DNA of 64,000 nt from Clostridium cuniculi (GCF_004353185.1 NZ_SMUS01000005.1:62001-126000); one strand, 5' to 3'. Positions 1-10,857 are shown, counted from the stretch's first letter. Notes: generated by a model from the letters alone, not told the origin. Made by a program: numbers and translations.

Positions 1-11
1 AATTATAAAAC

Positions 12-45
12 AAAAAAGGATACAATAGTTAAACTATCGTATCCT
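12..45 (-). terminator. Rho-independent terminator after cdsA
   Basis: On the minus strand AGGATAC-GATAG pairs with CTATT-GTATCCT (one G-U pair) around a short loop and is followed by a T-rich run. It begins just after the cdsA stop. It could end the rpsB-to-cdsA block or attenuate whatever lies downstream outside the window. Confidence 0.75.
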
Positions 46-50
46 GCTTA

Positions 51-845
51 TTAAATTCCTACTACAAATGTTAAATAATAAAAAACAACTACTGCATTAA
101 ATAAAATTGAATCAAATCTATCTAATATACCACCATGTCCCGGAATAAGATTACTATAATCTTTTAGTCCAACAAATCTTTTAATAGATGATGCAACTAA
201 GTCTCCAAATTGCCCCATTATTCCACATAACGCTCCTATTAAGAAGAAATGAATAATATTTACCTGTGGAACATATGCACTAACTGCTACACCAAACAAT
301 CCACATCCAAGAGTAGCACCTAAAAATCCACCAATTGACCCCTCAATTGTTTTTTTAGGACTCACCTTTGGACAAAGCTTATGTTTACCAAAGAATCTAC
401 CAAAATAGTATGCTACTGTATCAGAAAGCCATGATCCAATAAATATTAACCACACTAAAAATTGTCCACCAACTTTTTCATTAACTAATGGAATAAAACT
501 GAATAATATTACAACATAAATAAATCCTAAAAAAGTTATAGCTACATCTACAAAAGAATATTTTAAATCAATTATAGGTATTATTAATGCTATTACCATA
601 GCTATAACTAAAATATACATCATCTTTTCAAAATCATTATTAAATGCATAATAGACAATCAATAATATATAACTAATTATAGGAATACTTTTTATTTCCT
701 TTGTCTTTAACGCATTATAAAACTCATATAATCCACATATAGATAATGCTATAGTAAATAACTTTAGTGGTAATCCACCTAAAAGTACAAAAATCAATAA
801 CGGAGCAAGTACAACGGCTCCTAAATATCTACTATTTAATTTCAA
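51..845 (-). CDS. cdsA: phosphatidate cytidylyltransferase (CDP-diglyceride synthase)
   Basis: Converts phosphatidic acid and CTP to CDP-diacylglycerol, the branch-point precursor of phosphatidylglycerol and other phospholipids; an integral membrane enzyme. The 264-residue product is mostly hydrophobic, with about eight membrane spans, and ends with the family signature: SIKRFVGLKDYSNLIPGHGG followed by ILDRFDS (about residues 217-245). Full length for the family. It follows uppS by 18 bases, so isoprenoid carrier and phospholipid precursor synthesis are co-transcribed. In many Firmicutes dxr comes next, but here the window ends after a terminator. Confidence 0.95.
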   Translation of the reverse strand: MKLNSRYLGAVVLAPLLIFVLLGGLPLKLFTIALSICGLYEFYNALKTKEIKSIPIISYILLIVYYAFNNDFEKMMYILVIAMVIALIIPIIDLKYSFVDVAITFLGFIYVVILFSFIPLVNEKVGGQFLVWLIFIGSWLSDTVAYYFGRFFGKHKLCPKVSPKKTIEGSIGGFLGATLGCGLFGVAVSAYVPQVNIIHFFLIGALCGIMGQFGDLVASSIKRFVGLKDYSNLIPGHGGILDRFDSILFNAVVVFYYLTFVVGI

Positions 846-863
846 ACTTCCAACCTCCTTTAA

Positions 864-1622
864 CTATACTCCACCATATCTTCTATCTCTATTTTGATAA
901 TCATATATTGCCTGTTGTAAATCTCTTTCACTAAAATCAGGCCAATTTACATTTGAATACCAAAATTCTGAATATGCACATTGCCATAATAAGAAATTAC
1001 TTATTCTTTGTTCACCTGAAGGTCTTATTATTAAATCTGGATCTGGGCAATTTTTTGTATATAAATATTCTGAAAATCTTTCTTTTGTAATATCATCCTT
1101 ATTTATATTCCCGTTTTCAATATCTATAACTATATTTTTCACAGCTCTTACTATTTCATCTCTTCCCCCATAATTAAAGGCAACATTTAAGACTAATCCA
1201 GTATTATTTTTTGTTAACTCTATAGAATCTTCAATTTCTTTTCTACATTCCTCTTGAAGTTGAGTTATATCACCTAAAACTCTTAATACAACGCCATTTT
1301 TATGTAGCTCTCCAACTTCACTCTTTAAATACTGAACTAATAATTTCATTAAAGCATTAACTTCATCCTTTGGTCTTTTCCAATTTTCAGTTGAAAATGC
1401 ATATAAGGTAATAAACTTTATACCTAATCTATCAGCTTCCTTTACTATTCTTCTAATAGTTTCAACTCCAGCTTTATGTCCCATACTTCTAGGCATATTT
1501 CTTTTTTTTGCCCATCTTCCATTTCCATCCATGATTATTGCCACATGCTGAGGAATATTTTTTTCATCTAATTCTATATTTAATTCTTCATTATTTTTAG
1601 TAGCTTTAAAAAAATTAAACAT
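864..1622 (-). CDS. uppS: isoprenyl transferase (undecaprenyl diphosphate synthase)
   Basis: Condenses isopentenyl diphosphate units onto farnesyl diphosphate to make the C55 lipid carrier for cell-wall synthesis. The 252-residue product has the cis-prenyltransferase motifs: HVAIIMDGNGRWAKKR (about residues 26-41, with the catalytic Asp of DGNGR), FSTENWKRP, and near the C-terminus RPSGEQRISNFLLWQ and the FWYSNVNWPDF segment. The start follows an AGGGAAAT ribosome-binding site. It lies between frr and cdsA; a terminator-like hairpin separates it from frr. Confidence 0.96.
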   Translation of the reverse strand: MFNFFKATKNNEELNIELDEKNIPQHVAIIMDGNGRWAKKRNMPRSMGHKAGVETIRRIVKEADRLGIKFITLYAFSTENWKRPKDEVNALMKLLVQYLKSEVGELHKNGVVLRVLGDITQLQEECRKEIEDSIELTKNNTGLVLNVAFNYGGRDEIVRAVKNIVIDIENGNINKDDITKERFSEYLYTKNCPDPDLIIRPSGEQRISNFLLWQCAYSEFWYSNVNWPDFSERDLQQAIYDYQNRDRRYGGV

Positions 1623-1681
1623 TATTTCCCTGCCTCCAATTTACTTTATATAAAACCCGTATCTTAATAATTTCACTTAAT

Positions 1682-1708
1682 AAAAAAACCTGCTAAATAG
1701 CAGGTTTT
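1682..1708 (-). terminator. terminator between frr and uppS
   Basis: AAAACCTGCTA pairs with TAGCAGGTTTT and is followed on the minus strand by a run of T, overlapping the frr stop codon. It splits the rpsB-to-frr unit from uppS-cdsA, at least partly. Confidence 0.75.
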
Positions 1709-2264
1709 AAATTGACATAATCTCTTTTTCCTTAGCTACAACAAGTGAATCTATTTCTTTAACAAATTGATCTGTTTTCTTTTGAACAGCATCTTCACCT
1801 TTTTTAACTTCATCTTCTGAAATATGTCCATCCTTCTTTAATGCCTTAATCTTTTCATTAGCATCTCTTCTTATAGATCTAATTGCTACTTTAGCATCTT
1901 CACCTAACTTTTTAACATTCTTAACAAGATTTCTTCTTGTTTCTTCTGTTAATTCAGGAACTAATAATCTAATTATAGATCCATCATTAGATGGGTTAAT
2001 TCCTAAGTCAGATTTTAAAATTGCTTTTTCAATTTCTTTTAATAATGACTTATCCCAAGGAGTTATAACTAACATTCTTGGCTCTGGAGCAGAAATATTA
2101 CCAACTTGCTCAATTGGGCATAATCCACCATATGCTTCTACTTGGATTCTATCAAGCATCTTTGGATTAGCTCTACCAGCTTTTAATGTTGTTAAATCTG
2201 AAGTTAAAACAGAAATAGTCTTTTGCATTTTTGACTCTGCTGTATTTAATAATTCTTTTATCAT
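1707..2264 (-). CDS. frr: ribosome recycling factor
   Basis: Works with EF-G to split the post-termination ribosome so subunits can be reused. The 185-residue length is typical. The N-terminus is helical, with conserved LKAGRANPKMLDRI; the middle holds NISAPEPRMLVITPWDKS and IRLLVPELTEETR; the C-terminus returns to the long-helix domain. It follows pyrH by 13 bases, the standard rpsB-tsf-pyrH-frr order. Confidence 0.97.
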   Translation of the reverse strand: MIKELLNTAESKMQKTISVLTSDLTTLKAGRANPKMLDRIQVEAYGGLCPIEQVGNISAPEPRMLVITPWDKSLLKEIEKAILKSDLGINPSNDGSIIRLLVPELTEETRRNLVKNVKKLGEDAKVAIRSIRRDANEKIKALKKDGHISEDEVKKGEDAVQKKTDQFVKEIDSLVVAKEKEIMSI

Positions 2265-2277
2265 ATAATCCTCCTTA

Positions 2278-3057
<780 letters not shown>

Positions 3058-3972
3058 TTACATACCCATAGTCTTAGCAACTTCTGCAGCGAAGTCTTCT
3101 TCAACTTTTTCGATACCTTCTCCTCTTTCGAATCTAGCGTATCTTGTAACAGTTATTGGAGAACCAACTTCTTTAGATTTTTCTTCTAAGAATTTAGATA
3201 TTGACTTATCTCCATCTTTAACCCATGCTTGATCTAAAAGACAAACTTCTTTGTAGTACTTTTGAATTCTTCCCATTACCATTTTTTCAACGATATTTTC
3301 TGGCTTTCCTTCATTTAATGCTTGAACTCTGTAGATTTCTTTTTCTTTTTCTAAAGCTTCGTTATCTACTTGTTCTCTGCTTAAGAATAGAGGATTTGCA
3401 GCAGCAACTTGCATACAAACTTCCTTAGCAACTTCTTCTAAAGCAGCAACGTCTGTAGATTCACTAGCAACTTCAACCATAACTCCGATTCTTCCGCCAC
3501 CGTGGATGTAGCTAGCTATAGCTCCGTTTTCTATGTTGAATTTAACAAATCTTCTTACTGTCATGTTTTCGCCTAGCTTTGCGATTAAAGCTGTTAAAGC
3601 TTCAGTTACAGTAGATTCACCATCAAATTTTTCAGCAACTAATTCTTCAACAGTTGTAGCTGAAGTGTTAGCAGCCATTTCTGCAACTTTTGTTGCGAAT
3701 GAAACGAATTCTTCGTTAGCAGCAACGAAGTCAGTTTCACAGTTAACTTCTACCATAGCAGCAGTTTTCTTGTCAGCTGAAACGAAAGTCTTAACGATAC
3801 CTTCAGCAGCAACTCTACCAGCTTTTTTAGCAGCAGCAGCTAATCCCTTTTCTCTTAAAAATTCAACAGCTTTTTCTATATTTCCTTCAGTTTCAACTAA
3901 AGCCTTTTTGCAGTCCATCATTCCTGCACCAGTCATTTCTCTTAATTCTTTAACTGATTTAGCAGTTATCAT
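3058..3972 (-). CDS. tsf: translation elongation factor Ts
   Basis: Nucleotide exchange factor that returns EF-Tu-GDP to the GTP form. The product has 304 residues, starting [20 protein letters not shown]; the [12 protein letters not shown] motif is the EF-Ts signature in its N-terminal UBA-like domain, and the [12 protein letters not shown] segment is the conserved core. The start at 3972 is preceded by AAGGAGGAATT on the minus strand, whereas the longer reading would start within that leader. It lies 86 bases after rpsB. Codon use is skewed to highly expressed codons (for example GCT, GAA). Confidence 0.97.
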   Translation of the reverse strand: MITAKSVKELREMTGAGMMDCKKALVETEGNIEKAVEFLREKGLAAAAKKAGRVAAEGIVKTFVSADKKTAAMVEVNCETDFVAANEEFVSFATKVAEMAANTSATTVEELVAEKFDGESTVTEALTALIAKLGENMTVRRFVKFNIENGAIASYIHGGGRIGVMVEVASESTDVAALEEVAKEVCMQVAAANPLFLSREQVDNEALEKEKEIYRVQALNEGKPENIVEKMVMGRIQKYYKEVCLLDQAWVKDGDKSISKFLEEKSKEVGSPITVTRYARFERGEGIEKVEEDFAAEVAKTMGM

Positions 3973-4058
3973 TATTAAATTCCTCCTTAACATTAAATGT
4001 AAACCATATTTTAGGTTAAAAGGTAAATGAAGTTTCCCTCACCTACCTCTTAAAATTA

Positions 4059-4760
4059 TTATTCAGCTAATTGTTCGCCTTGTCTTCCTTCGATAATTCC
4101 ATCAGCTAATTTAGCAGTTATTAATTTAACAGCTCTGATAGCATCGTCGTTTCCTGGAATTACGTAATCAACTTCTTCTGGGTCACAGTTAGTATCAACG
4201 ATAGCTACTACTGGGATTCCTAATATTTTAGCTTCTGATATAGCATTCTTTTCTTTTCTTGGGTCAACTACAAACATAGCTCCGATGTTGTTAACATCTA
4301 AGTTAGTAATACCACCAAGGTTAGTTTGTAATTTTTCCATTTCACCTTTTAATTTGATTACTTCTTTCTTAGGTAAAACATCAAATGTTCCATCTTGTTC
4401 CATTTGTTGTAATTCTTCTAATCTCTTAATTCTAGTTTTGATAGTTTTGAAGTTAGTTAACATACCACCTAACCATCTGTTGTTTACGAAGTGCATGTTT
4501 GATCTTACAGCTTCTTCTTGGATAGCTTCTTGAGCTTGTTTCTTAGTTCCAACGAAAAGAATGTCTTTTCCTTCAGTTGATACTTCTCTAATGAAGTTAT
4601 AAGCTTCTTCTACCTTCTTAACTGTCTTTTGAAGATCTATTATATATATTCCGTTTCTTTCTGTGAATATATATGGAGCCATTTTAGGGTTCCATCTTCT
4701 TGTTTGGTGTCCAAAGTGAACGCCTGCTTCTAATAATTGTTTCATTGATATTACTGACAT
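4059..4760 (-). CDS. rpsB: 30S ribosomal protein S2
   Basis: Structural protein of the small subunit. The 233-residue product has family motifs [20 protein letters not shown] at the start, [22 protein letters not shown] and the C-terminal PGNDDAIRA. The start at 4760 (MSVISMKQ) follows AGGAGGTAAC, which selects it over the longer in-frame reading. It is the first gene of the rpsB-tsf block and has its own promoter and a folded leader, suggesting autogenous control. Confidence 0.97.
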   Translation of the reverse strand: MSVISMKQLLEAGVHFGHQTRRWNPKMAPYIFTERNGIYIIDLQKTVKKVEEAYNFIREVSTEGKDILFVGTKKQAQEAIQEEAVRSNMHFVNNRWLGGMLTNFKTIKTRIKRLEELQQMEQDGTFDVLPKKEVIKLKGEMEKLQTNLGGITNLDVNNIGAMFVVDPRKEKNAISEAKILGIPVVAIVDTNCDPEEVDYVIPGNDDAIRAVKLITAKLADGIIEGRQGEQLAE

Positions 4761-4784
4761 TTTGTTACCTCCTGGTTTTTCCTC

Positions 4785-4848
4785 CACAACCTTCATTCTT
4801 ATAAAGCTTCCCAAAATTGGGCACCAACTTTATACATTGGGCTGTGTG
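4785..4848 (-). promoter_or_regulatory. folded 5' leader of rpsB (candidate S2 autoregulatory element)
   Basis: On the minus strand three stems nest: CACAGCC with GGTTGTG (7 bp, one G-U), TATAAAG with CTTTATA (7 bp), and CCCAA with TTGGG closing the tip. The outer 3' strand ends a few bases before the ribosome-binding site region. Ribosomal protein leaders of this layout commonly bind the encoded protein; S2 binding here is inference. Confidence 0.5.
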
Positions 4849-4868
4849 CGTATTTATTTACCTAGGTT

Positions 4869-4897
4869 AGTATATCATAAGCTTTATATCCTAGCAA
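4869..4897 (-). promoter_or_regulatory. promoter of rpsB
   Basis: TTGCTA and TATACT separated by 17 bases on the minus strand, about 110 bases before the rpsB start. Transcription would begin just ahead of the folded leader. The remaining bases to 5104 are AT-rich, and I see no gene there. Confidence 0.7.
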
Positions 4898-5104
4898 CAT
4901 ATTTTTTGCATATTTTATATTTCACGTCATAAAACTATAAATTTATTATATATTACCCAAATAAAAAACTAATTAAATACTAACTTTTACATGTTTCAAA
5001 AGATTCATTATATATTATATCCTAATTTAAAAATATAACACTAATTTAATTTTTCTTTATTTTATTCTGTCACGCTTTTTATGTTGTAAACTTTTATTAT
5101 ATAA

Positions 5105-5138
5105 AAAAATAAGCTATACCTTTGTATAGCTTATTTTT
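5105..5138 (-). terminator. terminator after codY
   Basis: A 14-bp perfect stem (AAAAATAAGCTATA with TATAGCTTATTTTT) around a 6-base loop overlaps the codY stop codon, and the minus strand continues into a T run. Confidence 0.85.
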
Positions 5139-5913
5139 ATCTTATCTTCTTTAATTCTTCTACTAATTTTTCATTTAAAATCTTAATATGAGTTCCCTTC
5201 ATTCCTAAAGATCTTGACTCAATTACACCAGCACTCTCAAATTTTCTTAAAGCATTTACAATAACACTTCTTGTTATTCCAACTTTGTCTGCAATTTTAG
5301 ATGCAACTAATAGACCTTCATTGCCATCTAGCTCATTGAATATATGCTCTACAGCTTCTAATTCCGAATAAGATAAAGTTCCAATAGCTAATTGTACCAC
5401 AGCTTTTTTTCTTGCTTCCTCTTCTAGCTCATCCTGTTTAGCTCTTAACATTTCCATTCCAACTATAGTTGCACTATGTTCTGCTAATACTAAATCTTCT
5501 TCTTCAAATTCTTCTCCAAATCTTGCTAAAAGTAATGTTCCCATTCTTTCACGATTACCTACAATAGGTACTATAGTAGATATTTTATTAGAAACTTCAC
5601 AAGCACCTTCTCCCTTAAATACACAATTCCCATTGCTCTTAGAATTTGCCAAAGTTTCTGTAATCTTTAATAAACCTTCATTATATCCTAACGGAAATCT
5701 ACCTTCTTCTAAAACATACTTTTTCATTATTGCGCACTCAAAATCTGTTGAAAAAGTATGTCCTAAAACTTTTCCTTTTCTACTAATTATATATACGTTA
5801 CATGCTAAAACTTCACTTAAAAGTTTGCATATATCATCAAATACTACTGGGTCTGCACCACCCTTTTGTAATATTTTATTTAATCTTCTAGTTTTATTTA
5901 ATAATGATGACAA
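5137..5913 (-). CDS. codY: global transcription regulator CodY
   Basis: GTP- and branched-chain-amino-acid-sensing regulator that represses or activates metabolism, virulence and sporulation genes in Firmicutes. The 258-residue product has the N-terminal GAF-type sensor (about residues 1-155), a linker helix, and a winged helix-turn-helix near residues 200-245: [20 protein letters not shown], then [20 protein letters not shown], the strongly conserved DNA-binding region. Monocistronic, with its own promoter and terminator; placed after topA as in other clostridia. An AATTTTCAAAATT palindrome in its leader may be an autoregulatory site. Confidence 0.97.
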   Translation of the reverse strand: MSSLLNKTRRLNKILQKGGADPVVFDDICKLLSEVLACNVYIISRKGKVLGHTFSTDFECAIMKKYVLEEGRFPLGYNEGLLKITETLANSKSNGNCVFKGEGACEVSNKISTIVPIVGNRERMGTLLLARFGEEFEEEDLVLAEHSATIVGMEMLRAKQDELEEEARKKAVVQLAIGTLSYSELEAVEHIFNELDGNEGLLVASKIADKVGITRSVIVNALRKFESAGVIESRSLGMKGTHIKILNEKLVEELKKIR

Positions 5914-5953
5914 TTAAATACTCCCCCCATCATAACCTTATCACTAAATTGTT

Positions 5954-5966
5954 AATTTTCAAAATT
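5954..5966. promoter_or_regulatory. possible CodY box in the codY leader
   Basis: AATTTTCAAAATT is a 13-base near-palindrome related to the CodY consensus (AATTTTC-W-GAAAATT) but two bases short, which costs several matches in register. It lies about 30 bases after the predicted transcription start, a roadblock position. Weak. Confidence 0.3.
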
Positions 5967-5998
5967 GTCTAAATTTTAAGATATTACTTCTTAATCTT

Positions 5999-6027
5999 AT
6001 ACTATCATATAAGACTTTTTTTTACAA
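5999..6027 (-). promoter_or_regulatory. promoter of codY
   Basis: TTGTAA and TAGTAT separated by 17 bases on the minus strand, about 85 bases upstream of the codY start. Confidence 0.5.
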
Positions 6028-6070
6028 CAATTTTTACATTCTTTCGACAAGGCTTATGAGAACTATTTAT

Positions 6071-8170
6071 TTACTTATCATCTTTCTTTTCATTGTCATC
6101 TTCTAAAGGCATTGTATTTCCACATTCAGTATTTGAACATATCGCATATTTACCTTTAGTTTTTGAATACTTAATTGTCATATAGTTACCACATTTTGAA
6201 CATGGCTCTTTTATAGGCTCATTCCAACTTACAAAGTCGCAATTTGGATAATTAGAGCATCCAAAAAATTTCTTTCCTTTTTTGCTTCTCTTAGCTAATA
6301 TCTTTCCTCCGCACTTTGGACATGGAACATCTAATTCCTCAACAATTGGTTTAGCATTATGACATTCTGGATATCCTGGGCATGCTAAGAAAGTACCATA
6401 TCTTCCACGTTTTATAACCATCATTCTTCCACATTTATCACATGGAACATCACTTACTTTATCTTCAATTACAACTTTTGAAATTTCCTTCTCAGCTTTA
6501 TCAATGGCTACTTTAAGGGGTGCAAAGAATTCACCAACTACCTCTTTCCATTCTTCACTGCCTTCTTCAATATAATCCAGCTTTCTTTCCATATCTGCTG
6601 TAAAATCTACATCAACTATTTGTTTAAAATAATCTGACATTATATTATTAACTATAAATCCTAACTCTGTAGGTATTAAATTTTTCTTTTCTCTTGAAAC
6701 ATAATCTCTACTTAATAATGTAGATATTGTTGGAACGTAAGTACTTGGTCTTCCTATTCCCTTTTCTTCAAGTAATTTTACAAATGATGCTTCTGTATAT
6801 CTTGCTGGTGGTTGAGTGAAATGTTGTTTACCTTCTACAGATGCAGGTTGTAATATTTCACCTTCTTCTAGCATCGGTAATGATACATCATTATCATCAT
6901 CTTCAGTTGTATAATCATACACTTTCATGAAACCATCAAATTTAATAGTTGAACCAGATGCCTTAAATGAATACTCTCCATTTACTATATCTATACTATT
7001 TGTATTTAATGAACATGATGCCATTTGACTTGCAATAAATCTCTTCCATATTAAGCTATATAATTTATATTGCTCTGCTGATAAATTTGCTTTTGCTATT
7101 TCTGGAGTTATTTCTATATGAGAAGGTCTTATAGCTTCATGAGCATCTTGTATATTTTTCTTTCCTTTATATACTCTTGGCTTCTCTGGAACATACTCAT
7201 TTCCATAGCTTTCTTTTATAAAGTCAATAGCCTTTCCTTGTGCTTCTTCAGAAATTCTTACAGAGTCAGTTCTCATGTAAGTTATTAAACCTACTGTACC
7301 ATATCCTTTTACATCAATCCCTTCATAAAGAGCTTGAGCTATAGACATAGTTCTCTTAGTCATAAAATTAAGCTTTTTAGAAGCTTCTTGTTGCAAAGTA
7401 CTTGTTGTAAATGGTGGCAATGGATTTTTTAATCTATTACCCTTTTTAACTTTATCAATTCTATAATTATTTTCTTCTAATTCTCTTATTATTTTATTAG
7501 CTTCTTCTTCTGTTGTTATTTCTATTTTTTTATTTTTATACTTCGTTAATTTTATTGGGAATTTTTTTCTTTCCTTCTTTAAAACACAATCTACTGTCCA
7601 GTATTCTTTTGGTTCAAAAGCTTTTATTTCTTCCTCTTTATCACAAATAAGCTTTAATGCAGCTGATTGAACTCTTCCAGCACTTAATCCCCATTTAACA
7701 TTTTTCCAAAGTATCGGACTTATTTCATATCCAACAAGTCTATCTAATACTCTTCTTGCTTGTTGCGCATCAACTAAATTTAAGTTTATTTTTCTTGCTC
7801 CTTTTATAGATTCTTTTACAGCACTTTTAGTTATTTCATTAAATACTATTCTACATGTTTCATCTTCTGAAATTTTTAATATATTTGCTAAGTGCCAAGA
7901 TATAGCCTCTCCCTCTCTATCGGGGTCGGTTGCAAGATAAATTTTATCTGCTTTTTTAGCAGCTTTTTTTAATTTAGTTATTAATTCACCTTTTCCTCTA
8001 ATAGTTATATATTTTGGATTAAAATTATCTTCTATATCAACACCTAATTTACTTTTAGGTAAATCTCTAACATGACCCATTGAGGCTTCAACTGTATAAT
8101 TTTTTCCTAAATATTTACTAATTGTCTTTGCTTTTGCAGGTGACTCTACAATAACAAGATTCTGACCCAT
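6071..8170 (-). CDS. topA: DNA topoisomerase I (type IA)
   Basis: Relaxes negative supercoils by single-strand passage. The 699-residue product has an N-terminal TOPRIM domain (VIVESPAKAKTISKYLG; metal-binding Asp82, Asp84 and Glu86 in ATDPDREGEA), the catalytic Tyr298 in GLITYMRTDSVRIS, and three C-terminal four-cysteine zinc ribbons (CDKCGRM, CPKCGGK and CSKCGNY segments) ending in an acidic tail. All key residues are present. It follows dprA by 48 bases, the standard dprA-topA-codY order. Confidence 0.97.
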   Translation of the reverse strand: MGQNLVIVESPAKAKTISKYLGKNYTVEASMGHVRDLPKSKLGVDIEDNFNPKYITIRGKGELITKLKKAAKKADKIYLATDPDREGEAISWHLANILKISEDETCRIVFNEITKSAVKESIKGARKINLNLVDAQQARRVLDRLVGYEISPILWKNVKWGLSAGRVQSAALKLICDKEEEIKAFEPKEYWTVDCVLKKERKKFPIKLTKYKNKKIEITTEEEANKIIRELEENNYRIDKVKKGNRLKNPLPPFTTSTLQQEASKKLNFMTKRTMSIAQALYEGIDVKGYGTVGLITYMRTDSVRISEEAQGKAIDFIKESYGNEYVPEKPRVYKGKKNIQDAHEAIRPSHIEITPEIAKANLSAEQYKLYSLIWKRFIASQMASCSLNTNSIDIVNGEYSFKASGSTIKFDGFMKVYDYTTEDDDNDVSLPMLEEGEILQPASVEGKQHFTQPPARYTEASFVKLLEEKGIGRPSTYVPTISTLLSRDYVSREKKNLIPTELGFIVNNIMSDYFKQIVDVDFTADMERKLDYIEEGSEEWKEVVGEFFAPLKVAIDKAEKEISKVVIEDKVSDVPCDKCGRMMVIKRGRYGTFLACPGYPECHNAKPIVEELDVPCPKCGGKILAKRSKKGKKFFGCSNYPNCDFVSWNEPIKEPCSKCGNYMTIKYSKTKGKYAICSNTECGNTMPLEDDNEKKDDK

Positions 8171-8218
8171 ACCATCAACTCCTATTTATCTCTTAGGAGC
8201 TTTTACCCCCCTAAAATT

Positions 8219-9274
8219 CTAACTAATCTTTACGTAATAATTGCCTGGTAGGCAAATAATTTCATTTTCATTTTGCATTTCAAATAATAACTCAAACAAA
8301 GCTATTCTGTCAATATTTAGACTTCCAATTATTTTATCTATATGTATAGGTTCTTTACCTATTACATCCAATAAACATTTTTTAACGCTATTTTTAATAT
8401 TATTTTTATTATCTTTTTTAATTATATTAAGAAATTCATATAAATCATCTTTTCCTAAAAAAGGACGTGCTCCTTGATGAATTAATAAGTTACATCCTCT
8501 ACTAGATTCGTTAAAAATTGGCCCTGGAACTACCATGACTTCTTTAGATTGATTTAATGCATAATCAACAGTTATTAGTGATCCACTTCTACTAGATGCC
8601 TCTATAACAATTACACCATTGCTTAAAGCACTTATGATTCTATTTCTTTGTGGAAAATTATACGATATTGGTTTTGTTCCTGGTAAAAATTCTGATATTA
8701 ACAAGCCTTTTTCAGAAATTTTATCATACAAATATTTATTAAATCTTGGATATACAATATCTATTCCACACCCTAAAACTCCTATTGTCTTTCCACCTCT
8801 ACTTAAAATTTCTCTATGTGCTATTGAGTCTATTCCAGCAGCTACACCACTTACAACACCATATGAAATATTATATAATTCAGATGTTATAAACTTAGTA
8901 ACCTGCTCTCCATAATTAGTGTTTTTTCTTGATCCAACAATAGCAACCATATTATAATCTAATAATGCTATATCTCCTTTATAAAATATAACATATGGTG
9001 GATTTGCAATATTTTTTAATTTTTCTGGATACAAACTAGACGAATATGTTACATACTTTATGTTGTTTTTAAATAAATATTCCTCTAATTTTTCCTCTTC
9101 TATATTATTTTTAACTTTTAATCGCATTAAAAAATTTTTGTACAACAATTTTTCTTTAACTATATTATCAATATTATTATAAATATTTTCTTCATTATTA
9201 TACTTTTCTATTAACTTTATCTTAGCTGAATCAGATATCTTTAGTAATATAAACCATATTTTATACTTATCCAT
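8219..9274 (-). CDS. dprA: DNA-processing protein DprA
   Basis: Binds incoming single-stranded DNA and loads RecA during transformation. The 351-residue product has an N-terminal SAM-like helical part (about 1-80), a Rossmann-like core with VAGIDSIAHREIL-type and GVLGCGIDIVYP motifs, QRNRIISALSNGVIVIEA and SGSLITVDYALNQ, and a C-terminal winged-helix (about 290-350). Clustered with comM, which also acts on transforming DNA. The presence of dprA does not by itself show natural competence in clostridia. Confidence 0.93.
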   Translation of the reverse strand: MDKYKIWFILLKISDSAKIKLIEKYNNEENIYNNIDNIVKEKLLYKNFLMRLKVKNNIEEEKLEEYLFKNNIKYVTYSSSLYPEKLKNIANPPYVIFYKGDIALLDYNMVAIVGSRKNTNYGEQVTKFITSELYNISYGVVSGVAAGIDSIAHREILSRGGKTIGVLGCGIDIVYPRFNKYLYDKISEKGLLISEFLPGTKPISYNFPQRNRIISALSNGVIVIEASSRSGSLITVDYALNQSKEVMVVPGPIFNESSRGCNLLIHQGARPFLGKDDLYEFLNIIKKDNKNNIKNSVKKCLLDVIGKEPIHIDKIIGSLNIDRIALFELLFEMQNENEIICLPGNYYVKIS

Positions 9275-9288
9275 ACATTGAATCCTTT

Positions 9289-10812
9289 CTATATTATTTC
9301 GCCAAAAACATTTTTTCTAAATCCTATAGCTTCGATAATATGATAGTCCATAACTTCAACACTACAATCTAAATCTGCTATGGTTCTAGCTACTTTTATT
9401 ATTTTGGTATATCCTCTAAGAGTTATATCATATCTACGATAATAATCTTCTAAAACTCTTTTTGCATTTTTATTGATATTGCATAAATTTAATACATCTT
9501 TCCCAACAATATCTGAATTATATTTATATTTTGTTCCTTTAAATCTTTCTTTCTGAATTTCTCTTGCCAATATTACATTATGTCGCATATTGTCAGAATT
9601 AATTTTATCCTTTTTTCCAACGATTTCATCTACTTTTATTCTGGGAACAAAATTTAATATATCAATTCTATCCAAAAGAGCTCTAGACATTCTATTTATA
9701 TACCTTCTTCTCTCTAATTCAGTACATGTGCAAGTTGATCCTGAATCATAATCAAGCATCTTTCCACAAGGACATGGATTAAAAGTTCCAACTAATATAA
9801 AATTACTGGGCAATGTATAACTTTCTTTTAATCTTGAAATATTTATTTTCTTATCTTCTAGAGGTTGCCTTAAAAGTTCTAACACCTCTTTTTTAAATTC
9901 TAATATTTCATCTAAAAATAAAACACCATTATGAGCTAAAGTTATTTCTCCAGCTTTTACATCCTTTCCACCACCAATTAATGCTGTTTTAGTTATAGTA
10001 TTATGGGGTGATCTAAAAGGCCTTGATATATCATACCCATCATCCCATAACCCTGATACACTATATATTTTTGCAACCTCCTGCTGCTCCTCTATAGTCA
10101 TAGGTGGTAATATAGATGGTAGGGCTTTTGCCAACATTGTTTTACCTGAACCTGGTGATCCAAATAACATTATATTATGATTACCAGCTGCTACAATTTC
10201 CATAGCTTTTTTCGATGTATATTGCCCCATTATATCTTCAAATCTATTAACGAAAACCTCTTTATTTTTTCTCTTTTTTTCTCCTTTATATGGCAGTAAA
10301 TCTTCATTTTGTATATATGATATTACTTGATTTAGTGTTTTAAAAGGAAAAAAGTTTCCTAAGACAAAACTTCTCATTTCTTTCAAATTTTCAAGGGGAA
10401 AAATGAAATTTTGCTTCTTATTATTATCACCTTCAAAAATAATAGGTACTGCTCCTTTAACCCCCTTTAATTCACCATTTAAAGAAAGTTCTCCAAACAC
10501 TATATAGTCATCTAATGACTTTTCTTCAATTTGTCCTGATGCCATCAATATCCCAAGTGCTATAGGTAAATCTAAAAGACTACCTATTTTTTTTACATCT
10601 GCTGGGGCTAAATTTATAGTAATTCTACCTAATGGAAATTCATACCCACTATTTACTATTGCTAATCTGACCCTTTCCTTAGATTCTTTAATTGATGTAT
10701 CTGGTAATCCAACAATATTAAAGCTTGGAATTCCTCTAGTTATATCAACTTCAACACTTATTAATACACCATCTAATCCTCTATGTGTAGCACTAGTTAT
10801 TTTTAAAGCCAT
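9289..10812 (-). CDS. comM: YifB/ComM-family AAA+ ATPase (Mg chelatase-like)
   Basis: AAA+ motor; the Vibrio homologue ComM promotes branch migration during transformation. The 507-residue product has an N-terminal Lon-S5-like domain (about 1-170), Walker A GSPGSGKTMLAKALP (about 215-230), Walker B region GVLFLDEILEFKKEVLELLR, the CNPCPCG-type segment and a C-terminal Mg-chelatase lid. The Walker A starts GSPGSGKT where many homologues have GPPGAGKT; the key K and T are kept. It precedes dprA by 14 bases. Confidence 0.93.
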   Translation of the reverse strand: MALKITSATHRGLDGVLISVEVDITRGIPSFNIVGLPDTSIKESKERVRLAIVNSGYEFPLGRITINLAPADVKKIGSLLDLPIALGILMASGQIEEKSLDDYIVFGELSLNGELKGVKGAVPIIFEGDNNKKQNFIFPLENLKEMRSFVLGNFFPFKTLNQVISYIQNEDLLPYKGEKKRKNKEVFVNRFEDIMGQYTSKKAMEIVAAGNHNIMLFGSPGSGKTMLAKALPSILPPMTIEEQQEVAKIYSVSGLWDDGYDISRPFRSPHNTITKTALIGGGKDVKAGEITLAHNGVLFLDEILEFKKEVLELLRQPLEDKKINISRLKESYTLPSNFILVGTFNPCPCGKMLDYDSGSTCTCTELERRRYINRMSRALLDRIDILNFVPRIKVDEIVGKKDKINSDNMRHNVILAREIQKERFKGTKYKYNSDIVGKDVLNLCNINKNAKRVLEDYYRRYDITLRGYTKIIKVARTIADLDCSVEVMDYHIIEAIGFRKNVFGEII

Positions 10813-10857
10813 CTCTTATATCAATCCCTTCTTTTTTCCTTATTTACTTTTTCATTA

